Both the position numbers and the translations under genes were made by a program. The notes beneath the pieces were generated by a model. The model searched no databases and was not told where the DNA came from. It saw only the letters and a program-made list of their open reading frames with translations. Shown here piece by piece: positions 38,107 through 52,499 of a stretch of 64,000 nt of DNA. How positions within the stretch are numbered: position 1 is the first letter of the stretch; each line of letters starts with the position of its first letter. Where the stretch lies: assembly GCA_916613615.1 (NCBI GenBank), contig OU744724.1, forward strand, positions 34,545,607 through 34,609,606, written 5' to 3'. This stretch comes from Steromphala cineraria (lineage: Eukaryota; Mollusca; Gastropoda; Trochida; Trochidae).

Positions 38107-39745
38107 GTTTAACACTGATGAAGATGCAGATTGACAATGAGTCGAAGTTGTCAGCAACCACTTTTTATACAGAGTCAAGTTAACTGTGTTCACATGGTCA
38201 TCAATTTGCCATCAAAACAAGTTCAACAGCATGTCTAAACGATGAGTACGCACTCAGTGAGTCATTCTCACTGATCCTAAGTTAATTAGACTTCTTAAGA
38301 AAACACTACTGATGGACATAAAGGAAACGATCAACGATGTTTTAACAAAAACAGAAACAAATCAAAAGCAAACATATTGGAACTGAAGTTATTTTAACCA
38401 GTATTTTGTAATTGGACAAACATCTTGGATACCATTTAATGTTTTGTAAACATTGAGGAAGTGAATCGTTTTCGTCAGTTTCACTCTTGTTTTAGGTGAT
38501 GAATGTATTGTTATTGACAATGATGAAACATTAACATGCCACAAAGTTTTAGACAACAATTACTTGACAAAACTATTTCTGCGATATTACAATTTTCTGC
38601 ATATTGTGTTTGATATTCTTTGTTAATTCTTAGATTTTCTGATAGATAAAAGTTATAAAATTGCATTTTACAATACAATTATATAATTTAAACCCATGTT
38701 TACATTTACCATATAACCATTTTGTAATACAAAGGAATTAAAAAAATATGAATACTATGATCAAATTTGTTTTGATTGAATGAGTAGTTTTAAACAACTA
38801 TGATTATAAATGGAGTTATTTTTTTTCATGAAAAACTTGATTTTGAAAATTGGATAGATTGTCAAGAGTACTTTTTTATATGATTCTCAAAAATGTATGA
38901 TATCAAAGTGCGTTTTAATAATAAAACAACTCCTCTTCACATTACAAATTATATATGGATGTTGGTTGACGACTTGGTTAAAACTTGTCATCGCCAATTT
39001 TTTAAAGAACCTATCATTTATTTTCCATGTCTTCTTTCTTCGTAAACCAAAACGTGTATGTCTTCTGCAGAGCATTAACCTGAAAACTTTTATTTTCCAT
39101 TTCGAAATTGTGGTTTCTTCAAAATATAACGAACATTCTTTCAGTAGACAATTTCAAATTTGAGCAGTTATTATTATTTTGAAGAACATACTCGACACTT
39201 GTCAATACTTCGAATTGCATTTGTCCAATTGGCGCTTGCTTAATATCATGTATTGTAATTAAAAACCATTTTCAATTTTGTAGTGTAATTGCTTTAGCGT
39301 GTAGATTGTTTATCATATATCTTAATCTTTGTCGTCATTCCTCAAAACCTTTACAAACCAACGTTAAATTTGTGAAGAAAACTTGAGTAGTGGATATTGA
39401 AACGTCTTTGGTATCCTTTGTCTGTATGACGCATGCTTTTCGCCAAGAAATAGGTCAATTGCTCAGTAGGTTGTTATATTGAGTTAGGTGTAAATAGTGT
39501 CTCCCATAAGGTTCAAATTGTATCTTTAGTTCCGAAATATCATTGCAAGACGTATTTGTAAATGCAACACATGACAATATATTCATTTCAAGGTTTTATT
39601 CAAACAAACAACAAATGTAACAAAACATTAATGTAGCATTTCATGTCATGCAAGACGTATACAATAGCACTTCATATTTGATAGCAATCATAACAAGTTG
39701 TACACTGTTCATATACAAGTAATTGCAAAGATGTACATAATCAAT

Positions 39746-41305
39746 TTACATGTATGCACTCAGGTCAATTGCACGAAGCAAGGTACTGTCTTTGAGTCCA
39801 TGGCGAGAACGGAACTTTCTCTTGGCAATCTCGGATCTAGGCCTTGTGTTGCACTGCCTGCTGCGTTTGTTTCCAAACCACTTCTTGACTTGATCAACAC
39901 TAATTGATCCTGAGAGTGCGAGGGCTTCGCACACGGTGGCAGATGGATATGGATGATGAAGGTTTGATCGGTACCAGCTTTCCATGAATTGAACTGCACG
40001 TTTGGTCAGAGGTGGTCTTCGCTTCACGCCTGGAACACTGATACGAGACTGCTTGATGGTTTCTTGTTCCTTTTCTTCCAATAGAGCCAAGCTTTTCTCA
40101 ACCCGATCCATAACCTGAAAAAATAAGAATACTTAAGATTAAACAAAGTTGAATTTGAAAACATAATTAACAGAACACTTTGGTAAAGAATAAACTGCAT
40201 TAAAGGACAGAGCCATAAGAAACAGTTGATTTGAAATTAACAGTTTTGGAAGGAATACATTGCAAAACATCAGATGTGTATATTTTGTTGAGTGAATGTT
40301 TACCTGGTGGATTTGAACATCAAAGTGCCGACAAAGCCAATCTTTGTAGTGTGCTGTCATCTGAGTATCTGTCATCAGGTTCATCCTTTCCATCTCAATA
40401 CTTGCAGCATGGAAGCGGAAAAAGGTAGATAATTCTCGTACTTGGTCAGGGAAGCTTTTCTCCAAGTGTCGAAATCTGAAAAGGTAGATAATTGACATGT
40501 AAATATGCTTGCGTTTTATAAATAGGCCTTAAATGCTCTTTCATATGTACATAATAATTGCATTTAAGTGCATTATTGCACATATGCATATATTGTAAGG
40601 AACATTAATTTAAGGAAGTAACATCGTCACCGTCTTTCTGAACAAATACGTTTAAATCAAAACTAACAGTTATGTTGATTTAAAAATAGTAAAAATCGTG
40701 TTCATTAACATGATTAATGAACTTACCTATTTTGCAGACTGCTCTCTCTAATGTGGATAGGAAGTTGATTTTCTTGTAGCATAGAACCAAACAGGACAGT
40801 AGGTTGTGAAACCTTCTTGCATTCAGTCTCCAAAATCCCTCTTAAATCTTCTAGGACGATTTTGTTGGAAGTGGAAGTCTCAAAGAATTCCAAGGAAAAG
40901 GAGCGAGATTCTGTGTCAGGACTTGGAGCGCTCGTCTCTATGGCTGACAATAGTGATGACATAGGCAAAGATGCTGAATCATCCTCTGACATGTGTTCTT
41001 CATCCGGAAGAACAGGCGAGTCTGGTTCAATAGATTTGAAGAGAGCACTGAGAGATTTCTGGAACTCATCATCTGAGTTGACTGTGATGTTCTGTGTGTC
41101 ATCTGAAACAAAAACAGGTACAATTATATAACAGTCGCAACTCGACGAAAAAGGGTAACGTGTATCTTCCTTAAGTAGTTAAAATATTTTTAATCAATGT
41201 TTTTTACAAACCTATATCAGATGTGCCTCCAAAGTCAAATGACTCGCAGGACATAAGGTCTGTAGTAAAGATGTCGGAGGAAAGAGGATATTCGGAATTT
41301 GCCAT
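39746..41305 (-). CDS. TALE (PBC-like) homeodomain protein, array copy 11
   Basis: Exons 41305-41212, 41102-40727, 40475-40304 and 40114-39746; 336 residues. Exon 1 reads DLMSCES (Trp to Cys, shared with copies 10 and 12), and the intron 1 donor is GTTTG. The homeodomain is standard and intron 2 is full length. TATA 41360-41368, start about 41337, AATAAA at 39600-39595. Confidence 0.85.
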
Positions 41306-42944
41306 GTTTAACACTGATGAAGATGCAGATTGACAATGAGTCGAAGTTGTCAGCAACCACTTTTTATACAGAGTCAAGTTAACTGTGTTCACATGGTCAT
41401 CAATTTGCCATCAAAACAAGTTCAACAGCATGTCTAAACGATGAGTACGCACTCAGTGAGTCATTCTCACTGATCCTAAGTTAATTAGACTTCTTAAGAA
41501 AACACTACTGATGGACATAAAGGAAACGATCAACGATGTTTTAACAAAAACAGAAACAAATCAAAAGCAAACATATTGGAACTGAAGTTATTTTAACCAG
41601 TATTTTGTAATTGGACAAACATCTTGGATACCATTTAATGTTTTGTAAACATTGAGGAAGTGAATCGTTTTCGTCAGTTTCACTCTTGTTTTAGGTGATG
41701 AATGTATTGTTATTGACAATGATGAAAAATTAACATGCCACAAAGTTTTAGACAACAATTACTTGACAAAACTATTTCTGCGATATTACAATTTTCTGCA
41801 TATTGTGTTTGATATTCTTTGTTAATTCTTAGATTTTCTGATAGATAAAAGTTATAAAATTGCATTTTACAATACAATTATATAATTTAAACCCATGTTT
41901 ACATTTACCATATAACCATTTTGTAATACAAAGGAATTAAAAAAATATGAATACTATGATCAAATTTGTTTTGATTGAATGAGTAGTTTTAAACAACTAT
42001 GATTATAAATGGAGTTATTTTTTTTCATGAAAAACTTGATTTTGAAAATTGGATAGATTGTCAAGAGTACTTTTTTATATGATTCTCAAAAATGTATGAT
42101 ATCAAAGTGCGTTTTAATAATAAAACAACTCCTCTTCACATTACAAATTATATATGGATGTTGGTTGACGACTTGGTTAAAACTTGTCATCGCCAATTTT
42201 TTAAAGAACCTATCATTTAATTTCCATGTCTTCTTTCTTCGTAAACCAAAACGTGTATGTCTTCTGCAGAGCATTAACCTGAAAACTTTTATTTTCCATT
42301 TCGAAATTGTGGTTTCTTCAAAATATAACGAACATTCTTTCAGTAGACAATTTCAAATTTGAGCAGTTATTATTATTTTGAAGAACATACTCGACACTTG
42401 TCAATACTTCGAATTGCATTTGTCCAATTGGCGCTTGCTTAATATCATGTATTGTAATTAAAAACCATTTTCAATTTTGTAGTGTAATTGCTTTAGCGTG
42501 TAGATTGTTTATCATATATCTTAATCTTTGTCGTCATTCCTCAAAACCTTTACAAACCAACGTTAAATTTGTGAAGAAAACTTGAGTAGTGGATATTGAA
42601 ACGTCTTTGGTATCCTTTGTCTGTATGACGCATGCTTTTCGCCAAGAAATAGGTCAATTGCTCAGTAGGTTGTTATATTGAGTTAGGTGTAAATAGTGTC
42701 TCCCATAAGGTTCAAATTGTATCTTTAGTTCCGAAATATCATTGCAAGACGTATTTGTAAATGCAACACATGACAATATATTCATTTCAAGGTTTTATTC
42801 AAACAAACAACAAATGTAACAAAACATTAATGTAGCATTTCATGTCATGCAAGACGTATACAATAGCACTTCATATTTGATAGCAATCATAACAAGTTGT
42901 ACACTGTTCATATACAAGTAATTGCAAAGATGTACACAATCAAT

Positions 42945-44504
42945 TTACATGTATGCACTCAGGTCAATTGCACGAAGCAAGGTACTGTCTTTGAGTCCAT
43001 GGCGAGAACGGAACTTTCTCTTGGCAATCTCGGATCTAGGCCTTGTGTTGCACTGCCTGCTGCGTTTGTTTCCAAACCACTTCTTGAGTTGATCAACACT
43101 AATTGATCCTGAGAGTGCGAGGGCTTCGCACACGGTGGCAGATGGATATGGATGATGAAGGTTTGATCGGTACCAGCTTTCCATGAATTGAACTGCACGT
43201 TTGGTCAGAGGTGGTCTTCGCTTCACGCCTGGAACACTGATACGAGACTGCTTGATGGTTTCTTGTTCCTTTTCTTCCAATAGAGCCAAGCTTTTCTCAA
43301 CCCGATCCATAACCTGAAAAAATAAGAATACTTAAGATTAAACAAAGTTGAATTTGAAAACATAATTAACAGAACACTTTGGTAAAGAATAAACTGCATT
43401 AAAGGACAGAGCCATAAGAAACAGTTGATTTGAAATTAACAGTTTTGGAAGGAATACATTGCAAAACATCAGATGTGTATATTTTGTTGAGTGAATGTTT
43501 ACCTGGTGGATTTGAACATCAAAGTGCCGACAAAGCCAATCTTTGTAGTGTGCTGTCATCTGAGTATCTGTCATCAGGTTCATCCTTTCCATCTCAATAC
43601 TTGCAGCATGGAAGCGGAAAAAGGTAGATAATTCTCGTACTTGGTCAGGGAAGCTTTTCTCCAAGTGTCGAAATCTGAAAAGGTAGATAATTGACATGTA
43701 AATATGCTTGCGTTTTATAAATAGGCCTTAAATGCTCTTTCATATGTACATAATAATTGCCTTTAAGTGCATTATTGCACATATGCATATATTGTAAGGA
43801 ACATTAATTTAAGGAAGTAACATCGTCACCGTCTTTCTGAACAAATACGTTTAAATCAAAACTAACAGTTATGTTGATTTAAAAATAGTAAAAATCGTGT
43901 TCATTAACATGATTAATGAACTTACCTATTTTGCAGACTGCTCTCTCTAATGTGGATAGGAAGTTGATTTTCTTGTAGCATAGAACCAAACAGGACAGTA
44001 GGTTGTGAAACCTTCTTGCATTCAGTCTCCAAAATCCCTCTTAAATCTTCTAGGACGATTTTGTTGGAAGTTGAAGTCTCAAAGAATTCCAAGGAAAAGG
44101 AGCGAGATTCTGTGTCAGGACTTGGAGCGCTCGTCTCTATGGCTGACAATAGTGATGACATAGGCAAAGATGCTGAATCATCCTCTGACATGTGTTCTTC
44201 ATCCGGAAGAACAGGCGAGTCTGGTTCAATAGATTTGAAGAGAGCACTGAGAGATTTCTGGAACTCATCATCTGAGTTGACTGTGATGTTCTGTGTGTCA
44301 TCTGAAACAAAAACAGGTACAATTATATAACAGTCGCAACTCGACGAAAAAGGGTAACGTGTATCTTCCTTAAGTAGTTAAAATATTTTTAATCAATGTT
44401 TTTTACAAACCTATATCAGATGTGCCTCCAAAGTCAAATGACTCGCAGGACATAAGGTCTGTAGTAAAGATGTCGGAGGAAAGAGGATATTCGGAATTTG
44501 CCAT
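42945..44504 (-). CDS. TALE (PBC-like) homeodomain protein, array copy 12
   Basis: Exons 44504-44411, 44301-43926, 43674-43503 and 43313-42945; 336 residues. It has Val to Leu at the start of the recognition helix (SVDQLKKWFG), the only change inside the helical core of the homeodomain in any copy. Exon 1 has DLMSCES and the donor is GTTTG, like copy 11. TATA 44559-44567, start about 44536, AATAAA at 42799-42794. Confidence 0.85.
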
Positions 44505-46135
44505 GTTTAACACTGATGAAGATGCAGATTGACAATGAGTCGAAGTTGTCAGCAACCACTTTTTATACAGAGTCAAGTTAACTGTGTTCACATGGTCATC
44601 AATTTGCCATCAAAACAAGTTCAACAGCATGTCTAAACGATGAGTACGCACTCAGTGAGTCATTCTCACTGATCCTAAGTTAATTAGACTTCTTAAGAAA
44701 ACACTACTGATGGACATAAAGGAAACGATCAACGATGTTTTAACAAAAACAGAAAAAAATCAAAAGCAAACATATTGGAACTGAAGTTATTTTAACCAGT
44801 ATTTTGTAATTGGACAAACATCTTGGATACCATTTAATGTTTTGTAAACATTGAGGAAGTGAATCGTTTTCGTCAGTTTCACTCTTGTTTTAGGTGATGA
44901 ATGTATTGTTATTGACAATGATGAAAAATTAACATGCCACAAAGTTTTAGACAACAATTACTTGACAAAACTATTTCTGCGATATTACAATTTTCTGCAT
45001 ATTGTGTTTGATATTCTTTGTTAATTCTTAGATTTTCTGATAGATAAAAGTTATAAAATTGCATTTTACAATACAATTATATAATTTAAACCCATGTTTA
45101 CATTTACAATATAACCATTTTGTAATACAAAGGAATTAAAAAAATATGAATACTATGATCAAATTTGTTTTGATTGAATGAGTAGTTTTAAACAACTATG
45201 ATTATAAATGGAGTTATTTTTTTTCATGAAAAACTTGATTTTGAAAATTGGATAGATTGTCAAGAGTACTTTTTTATATGATTCTCAAAAATGTATGATA
45301 TCAAAGTGCGTTTTAATAATAAAACAACTCCTCTTCACATTACAAATTATATATGGATGTTGGTTGACGACTTGGTTAAAACTTGTCATCGCCAATTTTT
45401 TAAAGAACCTATCATTTAATTTCCATGTCTTCTTTCTTCGTAAACCAAAACGTGTATGTCTTCTGCAGAGCATTAACCTGAAAACTTTTATTTTCCATTT
45501 CGAAATTGTGGTTTCTTCAAAATATAACGAACATTCTTTCAGTAGACAATTTCAAATTTGAGCAGTTATTATTATTTTGAAGAACATACTCGACACTTGT
45601 CAATACTTCGAATTGCATTTGTCCAATTGGCGCTTGCTTAATATCATGTATTGTAATTAAAAACCATTTTCAATTTTGTAGTGTAATTGCTTTAGCGTGT
45701 AGATTGTTTATCATATATCTTAATCTTTGTCGTCATACCTTTACAAACCAACGTTAAATTTGTGAAGAAAACTTGAGTAGTGGATATTGAAACGTCTTTG
45801 GTATCCTTTGTCTGTATGACGCATACTTTTCGTCAAGAAATAGGTCAATTGCTCAGTAGGTTGTTATATTGAGTTAGGTGTAAATAGTGTCTCCCATAAG
45901 GTTCAAATTGTATCTTTAGTTCCGAAATATCATTGCAAGACGTATTTGTAAATGCAACACATGACAATATATTCATTTCAAGGTTTTATTCAAACAAACA
46001 ACAAATGTAACAAAACATTAATGTAGCATTTCATGTCATGCAAGACGTATACAATAGCACTTCATATTTGATAACAATCATAACAAGTTGTACACTGTTA
46101 ATATACAAGTAATTGCAAAGATGTACACAATCAAT

Positions 46136-47691
46136 TTACATGTATGCACTCAGGTCAATTGCACGAAGCAAGGTACTATCTATGAGTCCATGGCGAGAAC
46201 GGAACTTTCTCTTGGCAATCTCGGATCTAGGCCTTGTGTTGCACTGCCTGCTGCGTTTGTTTCCAAACCACTTCTTGACTTGATCAACACTAATTGATCC
46301 TGAGAGTGCGAGGGCTTCGCACACGGTGGCAGATGGATATGGATGATGAAGGTTTGATCGGTACCAGCTTTCCATGAATTGAACTGCACGTTTGGTCAGA
46401 GGTGGTCTTCGCTTCACGCCTGGAACACTGATACGAGACTGCTTGATAGTTTCTTGTTCCTTTTCTTCCAATAGAGCCAAGCTTTTCTCAACCCGATCCA
46501 TAACCTGAAAAAATAAGAATACTTAAGATTAAACAAAGTTGAATTTGAAAACATAATTAACAGAACACTTTGGTAAAGAATAAACTGCATTAAAGGACAG
46601 AGCCATAAGAAATAGTTGATTTGAAATTAACAGTTTTGGAAGGAATACATTGCAAAACATCAGATGTGTATATTTTGTTGAGTGAATGTTTACCTGGTGG
46701 ATTTGAACATCAAAGTGCCGACAAAGCCAATCTTTGTAGTGTGCTGTCATCTGAGTATCTGTCATCAGGTTCATCCTTTCCATCTCAATACTTGCAGCAT
46801 GGAAGCGGAAAAAGGTAGACAATTCTCGTACTTGGTCAGGGAAGCTTTTCTCCAAGTGTCGAAATCTGAAAAGGTAGATAATTGACATGTAAATATGCTT
46901 GCGTTTTATAAGTAGGCTTTAAATTCTCTTTCATATGTAAATAATAATTGCCTTTAAGTGCATTATTGCACATATGCATATATTGTAAGGAACATTAATT
47001 TAAGGAAGTAACATCGTCACCGTCTTTCTGAACAAATACGTTTAAATCAAAACAGTTATGTTGATTTAAAAATAGTAAAAATCGTGTTCATTAACATGAT
47101 TAATGAACTTACCTATTTTGCAGACTGCTCTCTCTAATGTGGATAGGAAGTTGATTTTCTTGTAGCATAGAACCAAACAGGACAGTAGGTTGTGAAACCT
47201 TCTTGCATTCAGTCTCCAAAATCACTCTTAAATCTTCTAGGACGATTTTGTTGGAAGTGGAAGTCTCAAAGAATTCCAAGGAAAAGGAGCGAGATTCTGT
47301 GTCAGGACTTGGAGCGCTCGTCTCTATGGCTGACAATAGTGATGACATAGGCAAAGATGCTGAATCATCCTCTGACATGTGTTCTTCATCCGGAAGAACA
47401 GGCGAGTCTGGTTCAATAGATTTGAAGAGAGCACTGAGAGATTTCTGGAACTCATCATCTGAGTTGACTGTGATGTTCTGTGTGTCATCTGAAACAAAAA
47501 CAGGTACAATTATATAACAGTCGCAACTCGACGAAAAAGGGTAACGTGTATCTTCCTTAAGTAGTTAAAATATTTTTAATCAATGTTTTATACATACCTA
47601 TATCAGATGTGCCTCCAAAGTCAAATGACTCCCAGGACATAAGGTTTGTAGTAAAGATGTCGGAGGAAAGAGGATATTCGGAATTTGCCAT
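46136..47691 (-). CDS. TALE (PBC-like) homeodomain protein, array copy 13
   Basis: Exons 47691-47598, 47488-47113, 46865-46694 and 46504-46136; 336 residues. It begins a subgroup (copies 13-15) with Asp to Asn in exon 1 (TTNLMSW), Gly to Val in exon 2 (LRVILET) and Lys to Ile near the C-terminus (GLIDSTLL). TATA 47746-47754, start about 47723, AATAAA at 45990-45985. Confidence 0.86.
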
Positions 47692-49323
47692 GTTTAACAC
47701 TGATGAAGATGCAGATTGACAATGAGTCGAAGTTGTCAGCAACCACTTTTTATACAGAGTCAAGTTAACTGTGTTCACATGGTCATCAATTTGCCATCAA
47801 AACAAGTTGAACAGCATGTCTAAACGATGAGTACGCACTCAGTGAGTCATTCTCACTGATCCTAATTTAATTAGACTTCTTAAGAAAACACTACTGATGG
47901 ACATAAAGGAAACGATCAACGATGTTTTAACAAAAACAGAAAAAAATCAAAAGCAAACATATTGGAACTTATGTTATTTTAACCAGTATTTTGTAATTGG
48001 ACAAACATCTTGGATACCATTTACTGTTTTTGTAAACATTGAGGAAGTGAAACGTTTTCGTTGGTTTCACTCTTGTTTTATGTGATGAATGTATTGTTAT
48101 TGACAATGATGAAACATTAACATGCCACAAAGTTTTAGACAACAATTACTTGACAAAACTATTTCTGCGATATTACAATTTTCTGCATATTGTGTTTGAT
48201 ATTCTTTGTTAATTCTTAGATTTTCTGATAGATAAAAGTTATAAAATTGCATTTTACAATACAATTATATAATTTAAACCCATGTTTACATTTACCATAT
48301 AACCATTTTGTAATACAAAGGAATTAAAAAAATATGAATACTATGATCAAATTTGTTTTGATTGAATGAGTAGTTTTAAACAACTATGATTATAAATGGA
48401 GTTATTTTTTTTCATGAAATAATTGATTTTGAAAATTGGATAGATTGTCAAGAGTACTTTTTTATATGATTCTCAAAAATGTATGATATCAAAGTGCGTT
48501 TTAATAATAAAACAACTCCTCTTCACATTACAAATTATATATGGATGTTGGTTGACGACTTGGTTAAAACTTGTCATCGCCAATTTTTTAAAGAACCTAT
48601 CATTTATTTTCCATGTCTTCTTTCTTCGTAAACCAAAACGTGTATGTCTTCTGCAGAGCATTAACCTGAAAACTTTTATTTTCCATTTCGAAATTGTGGT
48701 TTCTTCAAAATATAACGAACATTCTTTCAGTAGACAATTTCAAATTTGAGCAGTTATTATTATTTTGAAGAACATACTCGACACTTGTCAATACTTCGAA
48801 TTGCATTTGTCCAATTGGCGCTTGCTTAATATCATGTATTGTAATTAAAAACCATTTTCAATTTTGTAGTGTAATTGCTTTAGCGTGTAGATTGTTTATC
48901 ATATATCTTAATCTTTGTCGTCATACCTTTACAAACCAACGTTAAATTTGTGAAGAAAACTTGAGTAGTGGATATTGAAACGTCTTTGGTATCCTTTGTC
49001 TGTATGACGCATACTTTTCGTCAAGAAATAGGTCAATTGCTCAGTAGGTTGTTATATTGAGTTAGGTGTAAATAGTGTCTCCCATAAGGTTCAAATTGTA
49101 TCTTTAGTTCCGAAATATCATTGCAAGAAGTATTTGTAAATGCAACACATGACAATATATTCATTTCAAGGTTTTATTCAAACAAACAACAAATGTAACA
49201 AAACATTAATGTAGCATTTCATGTCATGCAAGACGTATACAATAGCACTTCATATTTGATAACAATCATAACAAGTTGTACACTGTTCATATACAAGTAA
49301 TTGCAAAGATGTACACAATCAAT

Positions 49324-50868
49324 TTACATGTATGCACTCAGGTCAATTGCACGAAGCAAGGTACTATCTATGAGTCCATGGCGAGAACGGAACTTTCTCT
49401 TGGCAATCTCGGATCTAGGCCTTGTGTTGCACTGCCTGCTGCGTTTGTTTCCAAACCACTTCTTGACTTGATCAACACTAATTGATCCTGAGAGTGCGAG
49501 GGCTTCGCACACGGTGGCAGATGGATATGGATGATGAAGGTTTGATCGGTACCAGCTTTCCATGAATTGAACTGCACGTTTGGTCAGAGGTGGTCTTCGC
49601 TTCACGCCTGGAACACTGATACGAGACTGCTTGATGGTTTCTTGTTCCTTTTCTTCCAATAGAGCCAAGCTTTTCTCAACCCGATCCATAACCTGAAAAA
49701 ATAAGAATACTTAAGATTAAACAAAGTTGAATTTGAAAACATAATTAACAGAACACTTTGGTAAAGAATAAACTGCATTAAAGGACAGAGCCATAAGAAA
49801 TAGTTGACAGTTTTGGAAGGAATACATTGCAAAACATCAGATGTGTATATTTTGTTGAGTGAATGTTTACCTGGTGGATTTGAACATCAAAGTGCCGACA
49901 AAGCCAATCTTTGTAGTGTGCTGTCATCTGAGTATCTGTCATCAGGTTCATCCTTTCCATCTCAATACTTGCAGCATGGAAGCGGAAAAAGGTAGACAAT
50001 TCTCGTACTTGGTCAGGGAAGCTTTTCTCCAAGTGTCGAAATCTGAAAAGGTAGATAATTGACATGTAAATATGCTTGCGTTTTATAAGTAGGCTTTAAA
50101 TTCTCTTTCATATGTAAATAATAATTGCCTTTAAGTGCATTATTGCACATATGCATATATTGTAAGGAACATTAATTTAAGGAAGTAACATCGTCACCGT
50201 CTTTCTGAACAAATACGTTTAAATCAAAACAGTTATGTTGATTTAAAAATAGTAAAAATCGTGTTCATTAACATGATTAATGAACTTACCTATTTTGCAG
50301 ACTGCTCTCTCTAATGTGGATAGGAAGTTGATTTTCTTGTAGCATAGAACCAAACAGGACAGTAGGTTGTGAAACCTTCTTGCATTCAGTCTCCAAAATC
50401 ACTCTTAAATCTTCTAGGACGATTTTGTTGGAAGTGGAAGTCTCAAAGAATTCCAAGGAAAAGGAGCGAGATTCTGTGTCAGGACTTGGAGCGCTCGTCT
50501 CTATGGCTGACAATAGTGATGACATAGGCAAAGATGCTGAATCATCCTCTGACATGTGTTCTTCATCCGGAAGAACAGGCGAGTCTGGTTCAATAGATTT
50601 GAAGAGAGCACTGAGAGATTTCTGGAACTCATCATCTGAGTTGACTGTGATGTTCTGTGTGTCATCTGAAACAAAAACAGGTACAATTATATAACAGTCG
50701 CAACTCGACGAAAAAGGGTAACGTGTATCTTCCTTAAGTAGTTAAAATATTTTTAATCAATGTTTTATACATACCTATATCAGATGTGCCTCCAAAGTCA
50801 AATGACTCCCAGGACATAAGGTTTGTAGTAAAGATGTCGGAGGAAAGAGGATATTCGGAATTTGCCAT
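49324..50868 (-). CDS. TALE (PBC-like) homeodomain protein, array copy 14
   Basis: Exons 50868-50775, 50665-50290, 50042-49871 and 49692-49324; predicted protein identical to copy 13. Intron 3 is shorter by about 11 nt near 49,806, away from both splice sites. It lacks two small variants shared by copies 13 and 15 (near 46,100 and 46,448). TATA 50923-50931, start about 50900, AATAAA at 49178-49173. Confidence 0.86.
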
Positions 50869-52499
50869 GTTTAACACTGATGAAGATGCAGATTGACAAT
50901 GAGTCGAAGTTGTCAGCAACCACTTTTTATACAGAGTCAAGTTAACTGTGTTCACATGGTCATCAATTTGCCATCAAAACAAGTTGAACAGCATGTCTAA
51001 ACGATGAGTACGCACTCAGTGAGTCATTCTCACTGATCCTAATTTAATTAGACTTCTTAAGAAAACACTACTGATGGACATAAAGGAAACGATCAACGAT
51101 GTTTTAACAAAAACAGAAAAAAATCAAAAGCAAACATATTGGAACTTATGTTATTTTAACCAGTATTTTGTAATTGGACAAACATCTTGGATACCATTTA
51201 CTGTTTTTGTAAACATTGAGGAAGTGAAACGTTTTCGTTGGTTTCACTCTTGTTTTATGTGATGAATGTATTGTTATTGACAATGATGAAACATTAACAT
51301 GCCACAAAGTTTTAGACAACAATTACTTGAGAAACTATTTCTGCGATATTACAATTTTCTGCATATTGTGTTTGATATTCTTTGTTAATTCTTAGATTTT
51401 CTGATAGATAAAAGTTATAAAATTGCATTTTACAATACAATTATATAATTTAAACCCATGTTTACATTTACCATATAACCATTTTGTAATACAAAGGAAT
51501 TAAAAAAATATGAATACTATGATCAAATTTGTTTTGATTGAATGAGTAGTTTTAAACAACTATGATTATAAATGGAGTTATTTTTTTTCATGAAATAATT
51601 GATTTTGAAAATTGGATAGATTGTCAAGAGTACTTTTTTATATGATTCTCAAAAATGTATGATATCAAAGTGCGTTTTAATAATAAAACAACTCCTCTTC
51701 ACATTACAAATTATATATGGATGTTGGTTGACGACTTGGTTAAAACTTGTCATCGCCAATTTTTTAAAGAACCTATCATTTATTTTCCATGTCTTCTTTC
51801 TTCGTAAACCAAAACGTGTATGTCTTCTGCAGAGCATTAACCTGAAAACTTTTATTTTCCATTTCGAAATTGTGGTTTCTTCAAAATATAACGAACATTC
51901 TTTCAGTAGACAATTTCAAATTTGAGCAGTTATTATTATTTTGAAGAACATACTCGACACTTGTCAATACTTCGAATTGCATTTGTCCAATTGGCGCTTG
52001 CTTAATATCATGTATTGTAATTAAAAACCATTTTCAATTTTGTAGTGTAATTGCTTTAGCGTGTAGATTGTTTATCATATATCTTAATCTTTGTCGTCAT
52101 ACCTTTACAAACCAACGTTAAATTTGTGAAGAAAACTTGAGTAGTGGATATTGAAACGTCTTTGGTATCCTTTGTCTGTATGACGCATACTTTTCGTCAA
52201 GAAATAGGTCAATTGCTCAGTAGGTTGTTATATTGAGTTAGGTGTAAATAGTGTCTCCCATAAGGTTCAAATTGTATCTTTAGTTCCGAAATATCATTGC
52301 AAGAAGTATTTGTAAATGCAACACATGACAATATATTCATTTCAAGGTTTTATTCAAACAAACAACAAATGTAACAAAACATTAATGTAGCATTTCATGT
52401 CATGCAAGACGTATACAATAGCACTTCATATTTGATAACAATCATAACAAGTTGTACACTGTTAATATACAAGTAATTGCAAAGATGTACACAATCAAT

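Noticed and set aside
47897..48085. Plus-strand frame of 62 codons (beginning MDIKETIND) upstream of copies 13-15
   Set aside because: It is open only because of small variants in these units; equivalent positions in other units carry stops, and it matches nothing I know.
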